The notes beneath the pieces were generated by a model. It ran no database searches. It saw only the letters and a program-made list of their open reading frames with translations, and was not told the origin of the DNA. Both the position numbers and the translations under genes were made by a program. This document shows positions 1 to 8,526 of a stretch of 64,000 nucleotides of DNA, one piece after another (position 1 is the stretch's first letter; every line of letters begins with the position of its first letter). This DNA comes from Pacificibacter maritimus (GTDB taxonomy: Bacteria; Pseudomonadota; Alphaproteobacteria; Rhodobacterales; Rhodobacteraceae). The DNA is taken from assembly GCF_003814915.1 (NCBI RefSeq), contig NZ_RKQK01000001.1:186001-250000 (forward strand), written 5' to 3'.

Positions 1-219
1 GAAGATCCCAAAACTGGCAAACGCATCATCATGGCGCATCCCGCTTATGATCAATGCATCAAGGCCTCACATATCTTCAACCTATTGGATGCGCGCGGCG
101 TGATTTCTGTAACCGAACGCCAAGCCTATATTGGCCGTGTGCGCGCCTTGTCGAAAGCCTGTGCTGATGCATTCGTGCAAACCAAAGCTGGCGGATATAG
201 TGCCGAGGCTGCACAATGA
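1..219 (+). CDS. glyQ: Glycyl-tRNA synthetase alpha subunit, C-terminal end (partial)
   Basis: The reading frame is open from the first base of the window and ends at 219, giving the last 72 residues. The stretch [20 protein letters not shown] followed by [18 protein letters not shown] is the typical end of GlyQ, the alpha chain of the heterotetrameric (alpha2beta2) bacterial glycyl-tRNA synthetase. That enzyme charges tRNA-Gly in the cytoplasm. The ATG at 31 is an internal Met, since the frame reads through upstream with GlyQ-like sequence. The stop overlaps the next gene's ATG by 4 bases (ATGA), so the two are probably translationally coupled. The partner gene glyS lies one gene downstream. 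Confidence 0.93.
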   Translation, partial: EDPKTGKRIIMAHPAYDQCIKASHIFNLLDARGVISVTERQAYIGRVRALSKACADAFVQTKAGGYSAEAAQ

Positions 220-749
220 AAGGCTCCATCGTGGCAGGCGGGATAGTTGCATTCACGGCCATCTTCGGCGCGGGGTTATACTATAGCCAGACCTATGCCT
301 ATTATGAGCCAATCAACACCAGCGCGGTTGAGGCGCAGGTCTCAGCCACAACCCTTTCTGGCACGCGCGAGGATTTGCTGGCCGAAAACTTCGAAGGTAT
401 TGATGCGGATACATCGCCCATCAAATACCGCGCCTGTTTTTCGACCCCACTGTCACAGGCCATGTTGACTGAAACCTTTGTGATCCACGACGCGCCGACC
501 CCTTTGACCGCGCCCTCATGGTTCGACTGTTTCGACGCGCAAACTTTGACGGCCGATCTAGAAGCAGGGGCTGCAATTGCCTTTATGGGCACAGAAAATA
601 TCACCTATGGTGTGGACCGCGTTGTCGCCGTCTACCCAGATGGTCGCGCCTATGCGTGGCACCAAATTAATGACTGTGGCGCAACCGTTTATGACGGTGA
701 AGTCGCCCCCGAAGGCTGTCCGCCAGCCCCAACATTTGTTGGCGAATAA
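216..749 (+). CDS. Small membrane-anchored protein between glyQ and glyS (DUF6446-like)
   Basis: This 177-residue protein has one N-terminal hydrophobic segment (about residues 4-26), which would act as a signal anchor, followed by a soluble and probably periplasmic domain. The soluble part contains paired Cys-containing motifs ([31 protein letters not shown]) and an acidic character. I recall proteins of this kind between glyQ and glyS in Rhodobacteraceae, filed as DUF6446 and sometimes misnamed histidine kinase. No kinase motif is visible. It overlaps glyQ by 4 bases and lies 18 bases before glyS, so it is co-transcribed with both synthetase subunits. Its function is unknown. Confidence 0.75.
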   Translation: MKGSIVAGGIVAFTAIFGAGLYYSQTYAYYEPINTSAVEAQVSATTLSGTREDLLAENFEGIDADTSPIKYRACFSTPLSQAMLTETFVIHDAPTPLTAPSWFDCFDAQTLTADLEAGAAIAFMGTENITYGVDRVVAVYPDGRAYAWHQINDCGATVYDGEVAPEGCPPAPTFVGE

Positions 750-767
750 GCCGAAAAGGATAGAACC

Positions 768-2828
768 ATGCCCGATCTTTTGATTGAATTGTTTTCCGAA
801 GAAATTCCAGCGCGTATGCAAAAACGTGCCGCTGAGGATTTGAAAAAAATGGTCACAGACGGCCTTGTTGAAGCGGGTTTGACCTATGCTTCTGCGGGGG
901 CTTTTGCCACGCCGCGCCGCCTTGTGTTGTCCATCGAAGATCTTCTGGCCCAAAGCCCGACCACGGTCGAAGAACGCAAAGGCCCCCGCGTTGACGCCCC
1001 CGAAAAAGCCCTGACAGGTTTCTTGCGCGGCGCAGGTGTGGCCAAGGAAGATTTGGAAATCCGTGATGAGAAAAAGGGCCAAGTTTACTTTGCCAAAATC
1101 ACCAAAAAAGGCCGCCCTGCTGCGCCGATTATTGCAGAGGTTTTGGAAAATGCGATCCGCAATTTCCCATGGCCAAAGTCAATGCGTTGGGGCACAGGTA
1201 GCCTAAAATGGGTGCGTCCTTTGCATTCGATCTTGTGCATCTTGAGCGCTGAAGATGGTGCCGAAGTGGTTGCACTTGAGGTCGATGGCATCAAAGTTGG
1301 CAAATCCACGCGCGGTCACCGTTTCATGGCGCCAGACGCCTTTGATGTGAATAATTTCGATGATTACAGCAACAAGTTGAAATCCGCATTCGTGATGCTC
1401 GACGCCAATGAACGTGCTGATCACATCTGGCATGATGCGACGAACCAAGCCTTTGCGCAAGGGTTGGAAGTGGTTGAAGACAAAGGTCTTTTGGCCGAAG
1501 TCGCAGGGCTGGTCGAATGGCCCGTTGTGTTGATGGGCAATATTGGCGCAGACTTTTTAAACCTGCCGCCAGAGGTATTGCAGACCTCGATGAAAGAACA
1601 CCAAAAGTTCTTTTCCGTGCGCAATCCCAAAACGGGACGCATTGAAAAATTCGTCACGGTTGCCAACCGTGAAACCGCAGACCAAGGCGCGACGATTTTG
1701 GCAGGCAACGAAAAAGTGCTTTCTGCGCGCTTGGCCGATGCAAAATTTTTCTGGGATAATGACATCCGCACCGTGGAGCGTGAGGGCTTCGAAGCCATGG
1801 CCGCGCCTTTGGCCAATGTCACATTCCACAACAAACTTGGCAGCCAAGCCGATCGCATTGGACGCATTGCGGCTTTGGCCCGCGAAATCGCGCCTATTGT
1901 GGGCGCCGATGCGGATGAAGCAGAGCTGGCAGCCAAAGTGGTCAAGGCCGATCTGTCCTCTGAAATGGTCTATGAATTCCCAGAATTGCAAGGGATCATG
2001 GGGCGTTACTACGCAAAAAAAGCGGGTCTTTCGGATGCTGTGGCCGACGCCTGCCGCGATCACTATTCGCCACTTGGCCCGTCTGACGATGTGCCAACCG
2101 ATCCTGTGTCCGTTGTCGTGGCTTTGGCCGATAAACTCGACACATTGACGGGCTTCTGGGCGATTGATGAGAAACCAACGGGCTCGAAAGACCCGTTCGC
2201 GCTGCGTCGTGCTGCTTTGGGTGTTATTCGGTTAATCCTAACCAATGATCTGCGGTTGTCTTTGAGTGCCGTATTGTCCAATGGATATGAGGGTGCGGAT
2301 GCGACTGACCTTCTTTCCTTCTTCCACGACCGCCTGAAAGTCTTCCTCAAAGACGAAGGCATTCGTCACGACGTGATCGATGCTTGCCTCGCGATGGATG
2401 GGGCGGATGACATCACTTTGCTGGTTAAACGTGCACGGGCTTTGTCTGAAACACTTGCCACAGAAGACGGACAAAACCTGATCCAAGGCTTCAAACGCGC
2501 CAATAACATTTTGACGCAGGCCGAAGAAAAAGATGGCGTTGAATATTCCTTTGGCCCTGACATCAAATTCGCCGAAGACGATGCGGAAAAGGCGTTGTTT
2601 ACAGCCCTCGACACCGCAGAGGCCGCGATCAAACCCGCTATGGCGGATGAAGATTTCACCAGCGCCATGTCCGCAATGGCCGCATTGCGCAGCAGCGTGG
2701 ATGCGTTTTTCGAAGCGGTGCAGGTCAATGCCGACAACGATGTGGTGCGCCGCAATCGTTTGAATTTGCTGGGCCGTATTCGTGATGTCTGTCTTGCGGT
2801 TGCAGATTTGACCAAGCTCGACGGGTAA
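768..2828 (+). CDS. glyS: Glycyl-tRNA synthetase beta subunit
   Basis: At 686 residues this is the usual length for GlyS. It opens with the family signature MPDLLIELFSEEIPARMQ. It also contains SMRWGTGSLKWVRPLHSI, MKEHQKFFSV and ADKLDTLTGFWAIDEKPTGS, the last belonging to the HD-like segment of the subunit. The C-terminal anticodon-binding region is complete through FFEAVQVNADNDVVRRNRL. The beta chain supplies tRNA recognition for the alpha2beta2 enzyme whose alpha chain is glyQ. An AAAGG-type ribosome-binding site precedes the ATG. The gene is followed by a stem-loop and then the PPDK-like gene on the same strand. Confidence 0.97.
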   Translation: MPDLLIELFSEEIPARMQKRAAEDLKKMVTDGLVEAGLTYASAGAFATPRRLVLSIEDLLAQSPTTVEERKGPRVDAPEKALTGFLRGAGVAKEDLEIRDEKKGQVYFAKITKKGRPAAPIIAEVLENAIRNFPWPKSMRWGTGSLKWVRPLHSILCILSAEDGAEVVALEVDGIKVGKSTRGHRFMAPDAFDVNNFDDYSNKLKSAFVMLDANERADHIWHDATNQAFAQGLEVVEDKGLLAEVAGLVEWPVVLMGNIGADFLNLPPEVLQTSMKEHQKFFSVRNPKTGRIEKFVTVANRETADQGATILAGNEKVLSARLADAKFFWDNDIRTVEREGFEAMAAPLANVTFHNKLGSQADRIGRIAALAREIAPIVGADADEAELAAKVVKADLSSEMVYEFPELQGIMGRYYAKKAGLSDAVADACRDHYSPLGPSDDVPTDPVSVVVALADKLDTLTGFWAIDEKPTGSKDPFALRRAALGVIRLILTNDLRLSLSAVLSNGYEGADATDLLSFFHDRLKVFLKDEGIRHDVIDACLAMDGADDITLLVKRARALSETLATEDGQNLIQGFKRANNILTQAEEKDGVEYSFGPDIKFAEDDAEKALFTALDTAEAAIKPAMADEDFTSAMSAMAALRSSVDAFFEAVQVNADNDVVRRNRLNLLGRIRDVCLAVADLTKLDG

Positions 2829-2837
2829 ATCCCACTA

Positions 2838-2880
2838 AAAGCAGCGCGGGGTGCATGTTTTGATTGCACCTCGCCGCTTT
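2838..2880 (+). other. Stem-loop between glyS and the PPDK-like gene
   Basis: The sequence from AAAGCAGCGCGGGGTGCA to TGCACCTCGCCGCTTT folds into an imperfect stem of about 15 pairs around a 9-base loop. No strong T-run follows, so it may be an attenuator or an RNA-stabilising structure rather than a full terminator. It covers the ATG at 2851, which argues that the PPDK-like gene does not start there. Confidence 0.5.
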
Positions 2881-2916
2881 AGGCGCTTAATCTTTGGGCT
2901 CAAAGGGAGTGCCGCA

Positions 2917-5481
2917 GTGCAGCAAAAACACGACAGTCTAGGATATACCCGCATTCGGCGCGTGGCCCCCATTGCGGTCAATACCCATGGTGGACGGGCC
3001 AAGTGTCTGCAGCGTTTGATCCGCTTGGATCTGCCTGTGCCAGAAACTGTCGCCCTGTCATTTGATGCCGTGCGAAAACTGGCCGATGGGCAATCGGTCG
3101 ATGTCAAAGACATGCTGAACAGCTTTGGTCCAAGGCCGCTTTTATGTGTCCGCCCTTCCTCAGAAGACCCCGATTGGGGTGGTCCTGGTGCGATGCTCAA
3201 CATTGGCATGAATGATCAACGCCACGCGGAATTGACGAAAAGTCACGGGGCCGAGGTTGCCGATGCGCTCTATCTTCGATTTGTGCAATCTTATGCCATT
3301 CATATCGAACGTTTGGACCCCGAAGAGTTCGAAAATGAAAAGTCACTCCCGTCAGACCAAGCGCTAAAAGCCGCGCTTGATGCCTATGAAAACGAAACCG
3401 ACGAGGCCTTTCCGCAAGAGGTCGAGGTGCAGGTGTTTAAGGTTTTGCGTTCGATGGCGCGGGCGTGGTTGGGGACAACCGCACGATTGCTGCGCCAAGC
3501 AAAAGGCGCGCCCGCCGATGCGGGGCTGGGGCTTATCGTTCAGGCCATGTCTTTTGGTGTAGGGCCTGGTGAAAGTGGTACAGGGCTGATCCAGATGATC
3601 GACGAAGACACAGGTGCTCCGTTGATCCGTGGGCGTTATAAGCGCCAATCTTTGGGGCGTTTTCGCCTGAGCGATGACACAAAAGCACTCTACCTGACAA
3701 GCGACCCGCGTGGGCCATCCTTGGAACAGGATTGTCCAGATGTGTTCGACAAGCTGACCACATATAGTGCTCTGTGCCGCAGCAAGCTGCGCGAAGAAAT
3801 GCAGATCGAATTTGTTGTGGAAAACGGCAAGCTTGCGATCTTGGATGCGGTGCGGGTGAACCGATCTACGCGTGCAGCCTTGCGCACGGCCGTGCAATTG
3901 GCCGAAGACGGTATCATTCCAAAATCCGAGGCTGTGCTGCGCATTCCGCCGCGCTCTTTAACCGAATTGTTACACCCGCAAATTGATCCCTCCACCCAGC
4001 GCGATGTGATTGCCAGCGGCATTGCCGCCAGTCCAGGTGGCGCTGTGGGGCGCTTGGTGTTTTCATCGGCGGCAGCTCAGGCATCCAGTGCGCGCGGTGA
4101 ATCCTGCATCTTGGTGCGCCGCGAAACTGCCCCTGAAGACATTCGCGGCATGCATTCTTCGGTTGGCGTGCTTACCGAACGTGGGGGCGTGACATCACAT
4201 GCGGCTGTGATCGCGCGCGGCATGGGGGTGCCTTGCGTGGTCGGGGCCTCTGTCAGCATAAACACGCGTAGCAAAACAATCACCGCCAGTGACGGACGTG
4301 TCTTGAAGGAAGGTGATACGATCACGCTGGATGGGTCTGCCGGCCAAGCGCTGTTGGGCGCCACAAAAATGCTGCCGCCTGCCAAAGACTATTGGTATTT
4401 GCAACTGATGGATTGGGCGGATGACATTCGTGATATAGATGTGCGTGCCAATGCCGATACGCCTGCTGATGCTGCGATGGCACGTGGGTTTAAGGCGCAA
4501 GGCATCGGTCTATGCCGCACAGAGCATATGTTTTTCGATGGTGACAGATTAACGGTGATGCGCGAAATGATTTTTGCCGCCACCGATGCAGATCGCCAAG
4601 AAGCGATTGCGCGCCTTTTGCCAATGCAGCGGTCCGATTTTATTGAATTGTTCCGCATTATGCAGGGGCAACCTGTATGTATTCGCCTGCTTGATCCGCC
4701 GTTGCATGAATTTTTGCCCTCGGACAGGGCAGGGGCCAAAGAACTGGCCGAAGCTTTGGACATGCCTTTGTCGGATGTGACGCGGCGCATTGAATGGTTG
4801 TCAGAATTTAACCCGATGCTTGGGATGCGGGGCGTGCGTTTGGGCATCACCTTCCCTGAAATTTATGCAATGCAGGCCCGCGCTATTTTTGAAGCCACGA
4901 TTGAAGCTTCGAAAATTGGTGATCCAGTTGTGCCCGAGGTCATGATACCCTTGGTCTCTGCGATGCGAGAAGTCGAAATGGTGAAAACCCAAGTCGATGC
5001 CGTCGCCGCAGCTGTGCGCAACGAAAAGGGGGCTGATTTCACCTATCGCCTTGGCGTGATGGTTGAAACGCCACGTGCCGCATTGCGTGCTCATGAAATT
5101 GCCCAACATGCAGCGTTTCTGTCTTTTGGTACCAACGACCTGACACAAATGGCCTATGGGTTGTCGCGTGATGATGCAGGGCGGTTTATGAACTCATATA
5201 TTCAGCAAGGCGTCTTCCCCGAAGACCCTTTTCATACGCTGGATGTTGATGGGGTCGGCGAACTTTTGACCATTGGCGCAGACCGTGGTCGCAAAGCCGC
5301 GCCAGATATCACATTGTCCGTTTGTGGCGAACACGGGGGCAACCCCGAATCTATCGCCTTTTGTCGGGCTGCGGGATTTGATTATGTGTCCTGTTCGCCC
5401 TTCCGCGTGCCTGTTGCGCGCTTGGCCGCTGCGCAATTAGTCGCCGCCGAAGAAAAGGCGTCAAACTTGCGGCGTAAGTGA
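2917..5481 (+). CDS. PPDK-like phosphotransferase (PEP-utilising enzyme)
   Basis: Three parts of pyruvate phosphate dikinase are visible over 854 residues. The first is an N-terminal ATP-grasp-like region (NTHGGRAKCLQRL, RPSSEDPDWGGPGAMLNIGM). The second is the central swivelling phospho-His domain (GGVTSHAAVIARGMG, His428). The third is a C-terminal PEP/pyruvate TIM barrel (CRTEHMFF, CGEHGGNPESI with Cys803, SCSPFRVPVARLAAAQ). The swivelling and PEP-binding parts look intact. The ATP-grasp half departs from standard PPDK, where GGKGANLAEM is usual, and the GEYLINAQGED-type strand is replaced by RGRYKRQSLG. I chose the GTG at 2917 because an AAAGGGAG ribosome-binding site lies just upstream and homology starts there. 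The ATG at 2851 sits in a stem-loop. It may be a second, divergent PPDK; the phosphate donor is uncertain. Confidence 0.8.
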   Translation: MQQKHDSLGYTRIRRVAPIAVNTHGGRAKCLQRLIRLDLPVPETVALSFDAVRKLADGQSVDVKDMLNSFGPRPLLCVRPSSEDPDWGGPGAMLNIGMNDQRHAELTKSHGAEVADALYLRFVQSYAIHIERLDPEEFENEKSLPSDQALKAALDAYENETDEAFPQEVEVQVFKVLRSMARAWLGTTARLLRQAKGAPADAGLGLIVQAMSFGVGPGESGTGLIQMIDEDTGAPLIRGRYKRQSLGRFRLSDDTKALYLTSDPRGPSLEQDCPDVFDKLTTYSALCRSKLREEMQIEFVVENGKLAILDAVRVNRSTRAALRTAVQLAEDGIIPKSEAVLRIPPRSLTELLHPQIDPSTQRDVIASGIAASPGGAVGRLVFSSAAAQASSARGESCILVRRETAPEDIRGMHSSVGVLTERGGVTSHAAVIARGMGVPCVVGASVSINTRSKTITASDGRVLKEGDTITLDGSAGQALLGATKMLPPAKDYWYLQLMDWADDIRDIDVRANADTPADAAMARGFKAQGIGLCRTEHMFFDGDRLTVMREMIFAATDADRQEAIARLLPMQRSDFIELFRIMQGQPVCIRLLDPPLHEFLPSDRAGAKELAEALDMPLSDVTRRIEWLSEFNPMLGMRGVRLGITFPEIYAMQARAIFEATIEASKIGDPVVPEVMIPLVSAMREVEMVKTQVDAVAAAVRNEKGADFTYRLGVMVETPRAALRAHEIAQHAAFLSFGTNDLTQMAYGLSRDDAGRFMNSYIQQGVFPEDPFHTLDVDGVGELLTIGADRGRKAAPDITLSVCGEHGGNPESIAFCRAAGFDYVSCSPFRVPVARLAAAQLVAAEEKASNLRRK

Positions 5482-5663
5482 CTTGATTGCTTTGATATTT
5501 TAGCGCCTTCAGTCCAGAAAAGCGCTGGAATTCTACCCGCTTTCGCGGCGCTGGCAGCGGTCAAAACGCCCGTGGGTGGACCTTTTTTCATTTTTGGTCT
5601 AAATCAGCGCTCGAAAAGGCGCGCAAAGTTTATTTTTTACGCGCTTGAAACAAAGATAAAGAC

Positions 5664-6371
5664 GTGAAAATGAGATTGAAAACCTTTGCAATGACAGCTC
5701 TGATTGGGGCGCTAAGCCTTCCTTTTGGGGCCTTGGCAGACGTGACCCTCAGTACGTCCAATCACCCCGATCCCGTGATTGACGCTGAAGTTTCTTCATT
5801 TATCGACTCTCATGTGACACAGATTTTGGAACATGAGCGTGCCTCAGTTCAGGCGCTTGAAACAGATGCCATTGCAAGAATTTTGGCCAATTTCAAACCA
5901 CAGGCAAAACCAACCCCGCCCCTGAAAGTGGAATATACCAAAAGCTTTTTGGCCGAATTGCCTCAAGCCACTGGTGGCGAAGCGCTGGAATGTTTGACCG
6001 AGGCTTTGTATTTCGAAGCGCGTGGTGAAAGCGTTAAGGGTCAATTCGCGGTCGCGGAAGTGATCATGAACCGCGTTTCATCTGCGAAGTTTCCGAATTC
6101 TGTCTGCGGTGTGATCCAACAAGGTACGGGCAAGAAATACCAATGCCAGTTTACATATACCTGTGACGGACGCGCAGAAGTCATACATGAAAAATCCGCT
6201 TGGAACCGCTTGAGCAAGATTGCACGTTTGATGCTTGATGGTGCGCCGCGTCGTTTGACCGAAGGTGCCACACATTATCACACAACAGCCGTAAATCCCC
6301 GTTGGGCGCGCATTTTTCCACGCACAGCGTCGATTGGTGTGCATCGTTTTTACCGCATGCCGCGCGCTTAA
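5664..6371 (+). CDS. Exported cell-wall hydrolase, SleB/Hydrolase_2 family
   Basis: The protein has 235 residues. Residues 1-25 form a clear signal peptide ending PFGALA. The C-terminal half carries the Hydrolase_2 (SleB/CwlJ) domain: CLTEALYFEARGESVKGQFA with the catalytic-type Glu, VIMNRVSSAKFPNSVCGVI, CQFTYTCDG and ATHYHTTAVNPRWA. Such proteins cleave peptidoglycan in the periplasm, and alphaproteobacteria use them for wall remodelling rather than spore germination. The GTG at 5664 (MKMRLK) and the ATG at 5670 are both possible starts. The gene stands alone and is followed by a terminator. Confidence 0.88.
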   Translation: MKMRLKTFAMTALIGALSLPFGALADVTLSTSNHPDPVIDAEVSSFIDSHVTQILEHERASVQALETDAIARILANFKPQAKPTPPLKVEYTKSFLAELPQATGGEALECLTEALYFEARGESVKGQFAVAEVIMNRVSSAKFPNSVCGVIQQGTGKKYQCQFTYTCDGRAEVIHEKSAWNRLSKIARLMLDGAPRRLTEGATHYHTTAVNPRWARIFPRTASIGVHRFYRMPRA

Positions 6372-6404
6372 GGAAAGCTGACGCTTATAGATTATGTGCT
6401 TTTC

Positions 6405-6438
6405 AAGCCCTGCCAAATCTGGTGGGGCTTTGCTTTTT
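6405..6438 (+). terminator. Rho-independent terminator after the SleB-like gene
   Basis: AAGCCCTGCCA pairs with TGGTGGGGCTT around an AATC loop, giving 11 pairs with two G-T wobbles. TGCTTTTT follows. It separates the hydrolase from the folB transcript. Confidence 0.75.
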
Positions 6439-6555
6439 CCGACATAGCACTTGGACAGCAGCGCGAAAACCGATAGCAAGGCGCAACAGGTTTTTGGGCG
6501 GGTGTTCCGCATAGATCCCACTATTTTACGTCTCCACAGAGGAACCTCTTGTCCA

Positions 6556-7476
6556 ATGTCAGATATTAAACTTGCGTTTGAACACCCCGAAGCGCGCGCC
6601 AGTGTCACAGGTGGTGATGCCCCTTTAGATCGACTGTCTTTACGCGATCATGTGGTCGAAGTTGAAATCGGCGCGTTCCAAGCTGAACGCGGTGTGTCGC
6701 AACGGGTGAGTTTCAATATCGTGGTTGAATTGACCCCCGCTACAGGCCCGATTGATGATGATGTGGACCGCATTCTATCCTATGACGCCTTGACCGAAGC
6801 CATTCATATCGAATTGGCAGCCGAGCGGTTGAATTTGCTCGAAACCCTAGCAGAACGCATCGCCACCCGCATTCTAACAGAGCCGCGCGCCTTTCGTGTG
6901 TTTGTACGCATCGAAAAACTCGACCGTGGGCCTGGCGCATTGGGGGTGGAAATCGTGCGGTCAGATACGCAGATGAATACAGCTGCGACTGTGATTGACG
7001 CGCCAGCCCTGCATCCGATCATCGCCTATATCGATCCAGTCGTTTTGGATGAGGCGGCTTTGAAGACCTTGCTCGATCAGCTTTCAAACGCGGCGCGCCC
7101 TGTCATTTTGGCCGTAGGCTTACCCCAAGGCGACTGGCCAAAATCCCACACCAAAGTGACCCAACGGCGTATTGATCTTTTGGCGATTGAACAAAACGCG
7201 TGGGTTTTGGCCTCGCGTGATGCGCGCTGTGTTGTGCGCGCGTCACGAACCGAATTGGATTGGGCGATCAAGCAAGGCCAGCTTTCGGTCTGGGCACCCT
7301 CTAAAATGGTACTGGATTCGGTGAACGGACCTAAAGGCAATGCTTTGGATATGGCCGCTTGGCTGGGGGCAGAATTGGGCGCGACCGCGCTTTTGGTGAT
7401 GGGCGAAGATTTGCCACAAGAGTGTAACATTCCAGTTCGGCCTCTTGACCCCGAAGGCCCTGTGACCCCTTTGTAA
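6556..7476 (+). CDS. folB: Dihydroneopterin aldolase with a C-terminal extension
   Basis: Residues about 25-140 match FolB, with LRDHVVEVEIGAFQAERG, QRVSFNIVVELTP, ILSYDALTEAIH, LNLLETLAERIATRIL and VFVRIEKLDRGPGALGVEI. FolB splits dihydroneopterin to 6-hydroxymethyl-dihydropterin in folate synthesis. The protein has 306 residues, whereas a plain FolB is about 120. The extra C-terminal part (from about residue 155) contains LSVWAPSKMVL and GNALDMAAWLGAELGA, which remind me of the end of amino-acid-kinase-fold enzymes. This is a weak inference, and the Gly/Lys-rich start of that fold is missing. The start is the ATG at 6556, behind AGAGGAAC; upstream in-frame sequence is the terminator region. 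It sits 18 bases before folP. Confidence 0.85.
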   Translation: MSDIKLAFEHPEARASVTGGDAPLDRLSLRDHVVEVEIGAFQAERGVSQRVSFNIVVELTPATGPIDDDVDRILSYDALTEAIHIELAAERLNLLETLAERIATRILTEPRAFRVFVRIEKLDRGPGALGVEIVRSDTQMNTAATVIDAPALHPIIAYIDPVVLDEAALKTLLDQLSNAARPVILAVGLPQGDWPKSHTKVTQRRIDLLAIEQNAWVLASRDARCVVRASRTELDWAIKQGQLSVWAPSKMVLDSVNGPKGNALDMAAWLGAELGATALLVMGEDLPQECNIPVRPLDPEGPVTPL

Positions 7477-7494
7477 GTCGCAAAAGGATCATAA

Positions 7495-8526
7495 ATGCCT
7501 GACGAGACATTCTATTACCGACCTTTGGTTCAAACGGGGCCAACCCGTCCTGACGGCGCATTGGAATTGGCTGGGGGATGGACTTGGTTCACCCATGTGG
7601 AACGTCTTGCACGTGATCAAGCCGCCCAGATTATGCCTGCAAAAGACATCCCGCCCCACGCTTTAAGCCGTCTCACGCAGCCCCGCGCGCAAATCGCAGG
7701 TCTTGATATGGGGCAGGTGTCTTTGATGGGCATCTTGAATGTTACGCCTGATAGTTTTTCCGATGGCGGCAAATTTATTGCGCCACAAGCGGCCATCGAT
7801 CACGCCCTAACCATGTGTGAGGCTGGCGCGGATATGATCGATATCGGTGGCGAAAGCACGCGCCCTGGTGCTGCCTATGTTGACCCGCTTGATGAAATAA
7901 ACCGAACAGCCCCCATCATCCGTGCCATTCGTGATGTCAGCGCTGTTCCCATGTCGATTGATACCCGTAAAGCCGATGTGGCGGATCATGCCGTGCAAGC
8001 AGGGGCGACTTTAATCAACGATGTTTACGCCTTTACCCATGATCCAGATTTGGCCAAAGTTGCAGCCCAGTCTCGCGTGCCTGTGTGTTTGATGCATGCC
8101 CAAGGCGATCCCGAAGTCATGCAAGACAATCCTGCCTATAAAAACGTGTTGCTGGATGTCTACGACTTTTTGGACGCCCGTATCAAATTGGCCGAAGCAG
8201 CAGGTATTCCGCGTGACCAGATTATGGTCGATCCCGGTATCGGATTTGGCAAAACGGTTGCCCATAATCTTGAAATACTGTCACGGATTTCCCTGTTTCA
8301 CAGCCTTGGCTGTGCCATTTTACTCGGTGCCTCGCGCAAACGCTTTATCGGGGCGATAGGGCAGGAACCTGATGCGATCCAACGTTTGGGTGGCTCAATT
8401 GCTGTTGCTTTGCAAGGTGTTGCTCAAGGCGTGCAAGTCCTGCGTGTTCACGATATAAAACAAACAAAACAAGCGCTTGCCCTGTGGCTTGCCGCGAGCA
8501 GTGGAGAATATAACGATGTCCCGTAA
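7495..8526 (+). CDS. folP: Dihydropteroate synthase
   Basis: FolP joins the pterin pyrophosphate (the product line of FolB) to p-aminobenzoate. It is the target of sulfonamides. Visible signatures over 343 residues are [72 protein letters not shown] and [11 protein letters not shown]. Together these cover the pterin, phosphate and pABA loops. The N-terminus is about 70 residues longer than in E. coli FolP, as I expect for Rhodobacteraceae. AAAGG precedes the ATG. The 3' end overlaps glmM by 11 bases, so folB-folP-glmM form one operon. Confidence 0.96.
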   Translation: MPDETFYYRPLVQTGPTRPDGALELAGGWTWFTHVERLARDQAAQIMPAKDIPPHALSRLTQPRAQIAGLDMGQVSLMGILNVTPDSFSDGGKFIAPQAAIDHALTMCEAGADMIDIGGESTRPGAAYVDPLDEINRTAPIIRAIRDVSAVPMSIDTRKADVADHAVQAGATLINDVYAFTHDPDLAKVAAQSRVPVCLMHAQGDPEVMQDNPAYKNVLLDVYDFLDARIKLAEAAGIPRDQIMVDPGIGFGKTVAHNLEILSRISLFHSLGCAILLGASRKRFIGAIGQEPDAIQRLGGSIAVALQGVAQGVQVLRVHDIKQTKQALALWLAASSGEYNDVP

